NCBI GenBank assembly: GCA_020446815.1
Contig: JAGRDY010000031.1
Location: forward strand, 1-64,000
Origin: Paracoccaceae bacterium
GTDB taxonomy: Bacteria > Pseudomonadota > Alphaproteobacteria > Rhodobacterales > Rhodobacteraceae
Direction of reading: 5' to 3'
Length of the DNA: 64,000 bases
Both the position numbers and the translations under genes were made by a program. Under the pieces are notes generated by a model. It searched no databases. It was not told the origin of the DNA and worked only from the letters and a program-made list of their open reading frames with translations. Below are positions 63,266 to 64,000 of the stretch, piece after piece (position 1 is the stretch's first letter; each line of letters starts with the position of its first letter).

Positions 63266-64000
63266 ATGCCGCACGCACCTTATGATCTTGTTGTCATAGG
63301 TTCCGGGGCATCCGGCGGCTGGGTTGCCAAGGAGGCCGCCGAACGCGGCTGCCGGGTGCTGATGCTGGAGGCGGGGCGCAAACTCGACCCGAAGGCCGAT
63401 TTTCCGCCGCCCGGAAATGATGGCGCGGGCCGGGTGTCGCTGATGACTCGTGTGAGGGCGACCCTGCGTGGCCAGCAGGTGCAGGCGCGCTGCATGTCCT
63501 TCACGCCGCTGACGGCGCATCTTTTCGTCAATGACCGGCAAAACCCCTATACCACGGCCAGGGGCGCGCGGTTCAACTGGTACCGGGCGCGCCAGGTCGG
63601 CGGGCGGATGCACCTTTGGGGGCGCAACGCGCTGCGCATATCCGACGAGGATTTCAAGGCGGCGCAAAGGGACGGGTTCGGCGATAGCTGGCCGATCGGC
63701 TATGCCGATCTTGACCCCTGGTACGGCCATGTCGAACGGTTCCTCGGGGTGCGCGGCGAAGCCGCCGCCATCGCCAACTTGCCCGATGGCGACTATTCCG
63801 GCCCGCATCCCCTGACCGGGGCCGAACGGCGGCTGATGGCCGAACTGGCGGAAAAATGGCCCGACCGTCCGGCCACCACCTGCCGCATCATCCACCACAT
63901 GACCGACCGGCGCACCCCGCCGATCGCCGCCGCCGAGGCCAGCGGCAATTTCGAGCTGCGCAGCGGCGCGGTGGTGTCGCGCATCGAAACCGATGCCGTG
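63266..64000 (+). CDS. GMC-family FAD oxidoreductase, N-terminal part (runs off the window)
   Basis: At least 245 codons are open to the window edge. The FAD-binding start reads YDLVVIGSGASGGWVAKEAAE, followed by VLMLEAGRKLDP and the GMC signature region RARQVGGRMHLWGRNALRIS. GMC enzymes oxidise alcohols or sugar hydroxyls. It starts 4 bases after the glycosyltransferase stop, so it may act on a glycan or its precursor. The C-terminal His-Asn/His active site lies outside the window. Confidence 0.85.
   Translation, partial: MPHAPYDLVVIGSGASGGWVAKEAAERGCRVLMLEAGRKLDPKADFPPPGNDGAGRVSLMTRVRATLRGQQVQARCMSFTPLTAHLFVNDRQNPYTTARGARFNWYRARQVGGRMHLWGRNALRISDEDFKAAQRDGFGDSWPIGYADLDPWYGHVERFLGVRGEAAAIANLPDGDYSGPHPLTGAERRLMAELAEKWPDRPATTCRIIHHMTDRRTPPIAAAEASGNFELRSGAVVSRIETDAV

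Overview
The window looks like a chromosomal segment of a marine, GC-rich alphaproteobacterium of the Rhodobacterales (Roseobacter group). The signs are the glyQ-fkbM-small protein-glyS block, folB-folP-glmM, a SAM-II riboswitch ahead of metZ, a cupin DMSP lyase of the DddQ type and dense GC-rich coding. No rRNA, CRISPR array or intact transposase was seen.

Layout. (1) 1-4013 is a decayed, less GC-rich island against a tRNA-Arg(TCT) gene. It holds a WYL regulator, a HEPN-like protein, a DEDD-exonuclease/RecQ-type helicase cut off just after Walker A, a DUF3883-type gene with a nonsense codon and no C-terminal domain, and unidentified fragments. (2) 4087-6193 is a second scar: the tail of an unknown minus-strand gene joins a headless and tailless Wzc/GumC-type polysaccharide co-polymerase/kinase. 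(3) 6198-30983 is a catabolic supercluster with four local regulators (two LysR, one RpiR, plus paired divergent promoters). It contains an MttB-family methyltransferase, two dimethylglycine/sarcosine dehydrogenase-like proteins (one with altered cofactor residues), aldehyde dehydrogenase, five enolase-superfamily enzymes, a DddQ-like DMSP lyase, an MDR oxidoreductase, a GSA-type aminotransferase, a Rieske oxygenase, a CMD-family protein and a Tat-exported solute-binding protein. (4) 31800-53000 is mostly housekeeping: GST, small lipoprotein, metZ with riboswitch, folE2, two tandem TrkH proteins, a protease-like protein without its triad, glyQ/glyS, a PPDK-like enzyme, a cell wall hydrolase, folB-folP-glmM and a DMT exporter. 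(5) 53000-64000 is a surface-polysaccharide region: phosphohexomutase, arylsulfotransferase-like protein, ManC, three glycosyltransferases, an SDR epimerase, a Gfo/Idh/MocA oxidoreductase and a GMC oxidoreductase running off the end.

How it fits together. In the supercluster a seven-gene minus-strand operon (26769 to 18066, almost every junction a 4-base ATGA overlap) diverges from an RpiR-led plus-strand operon (26837-30983). The gene content (N-demethylation, C1 transfer to folate, sulfonium lyase, proline-betaine-type epimerases/dehydratases, uptake protein) points to use of quaternary ammonium and sulfonium osmolytes. The exact substrates cannot be read from sequence.
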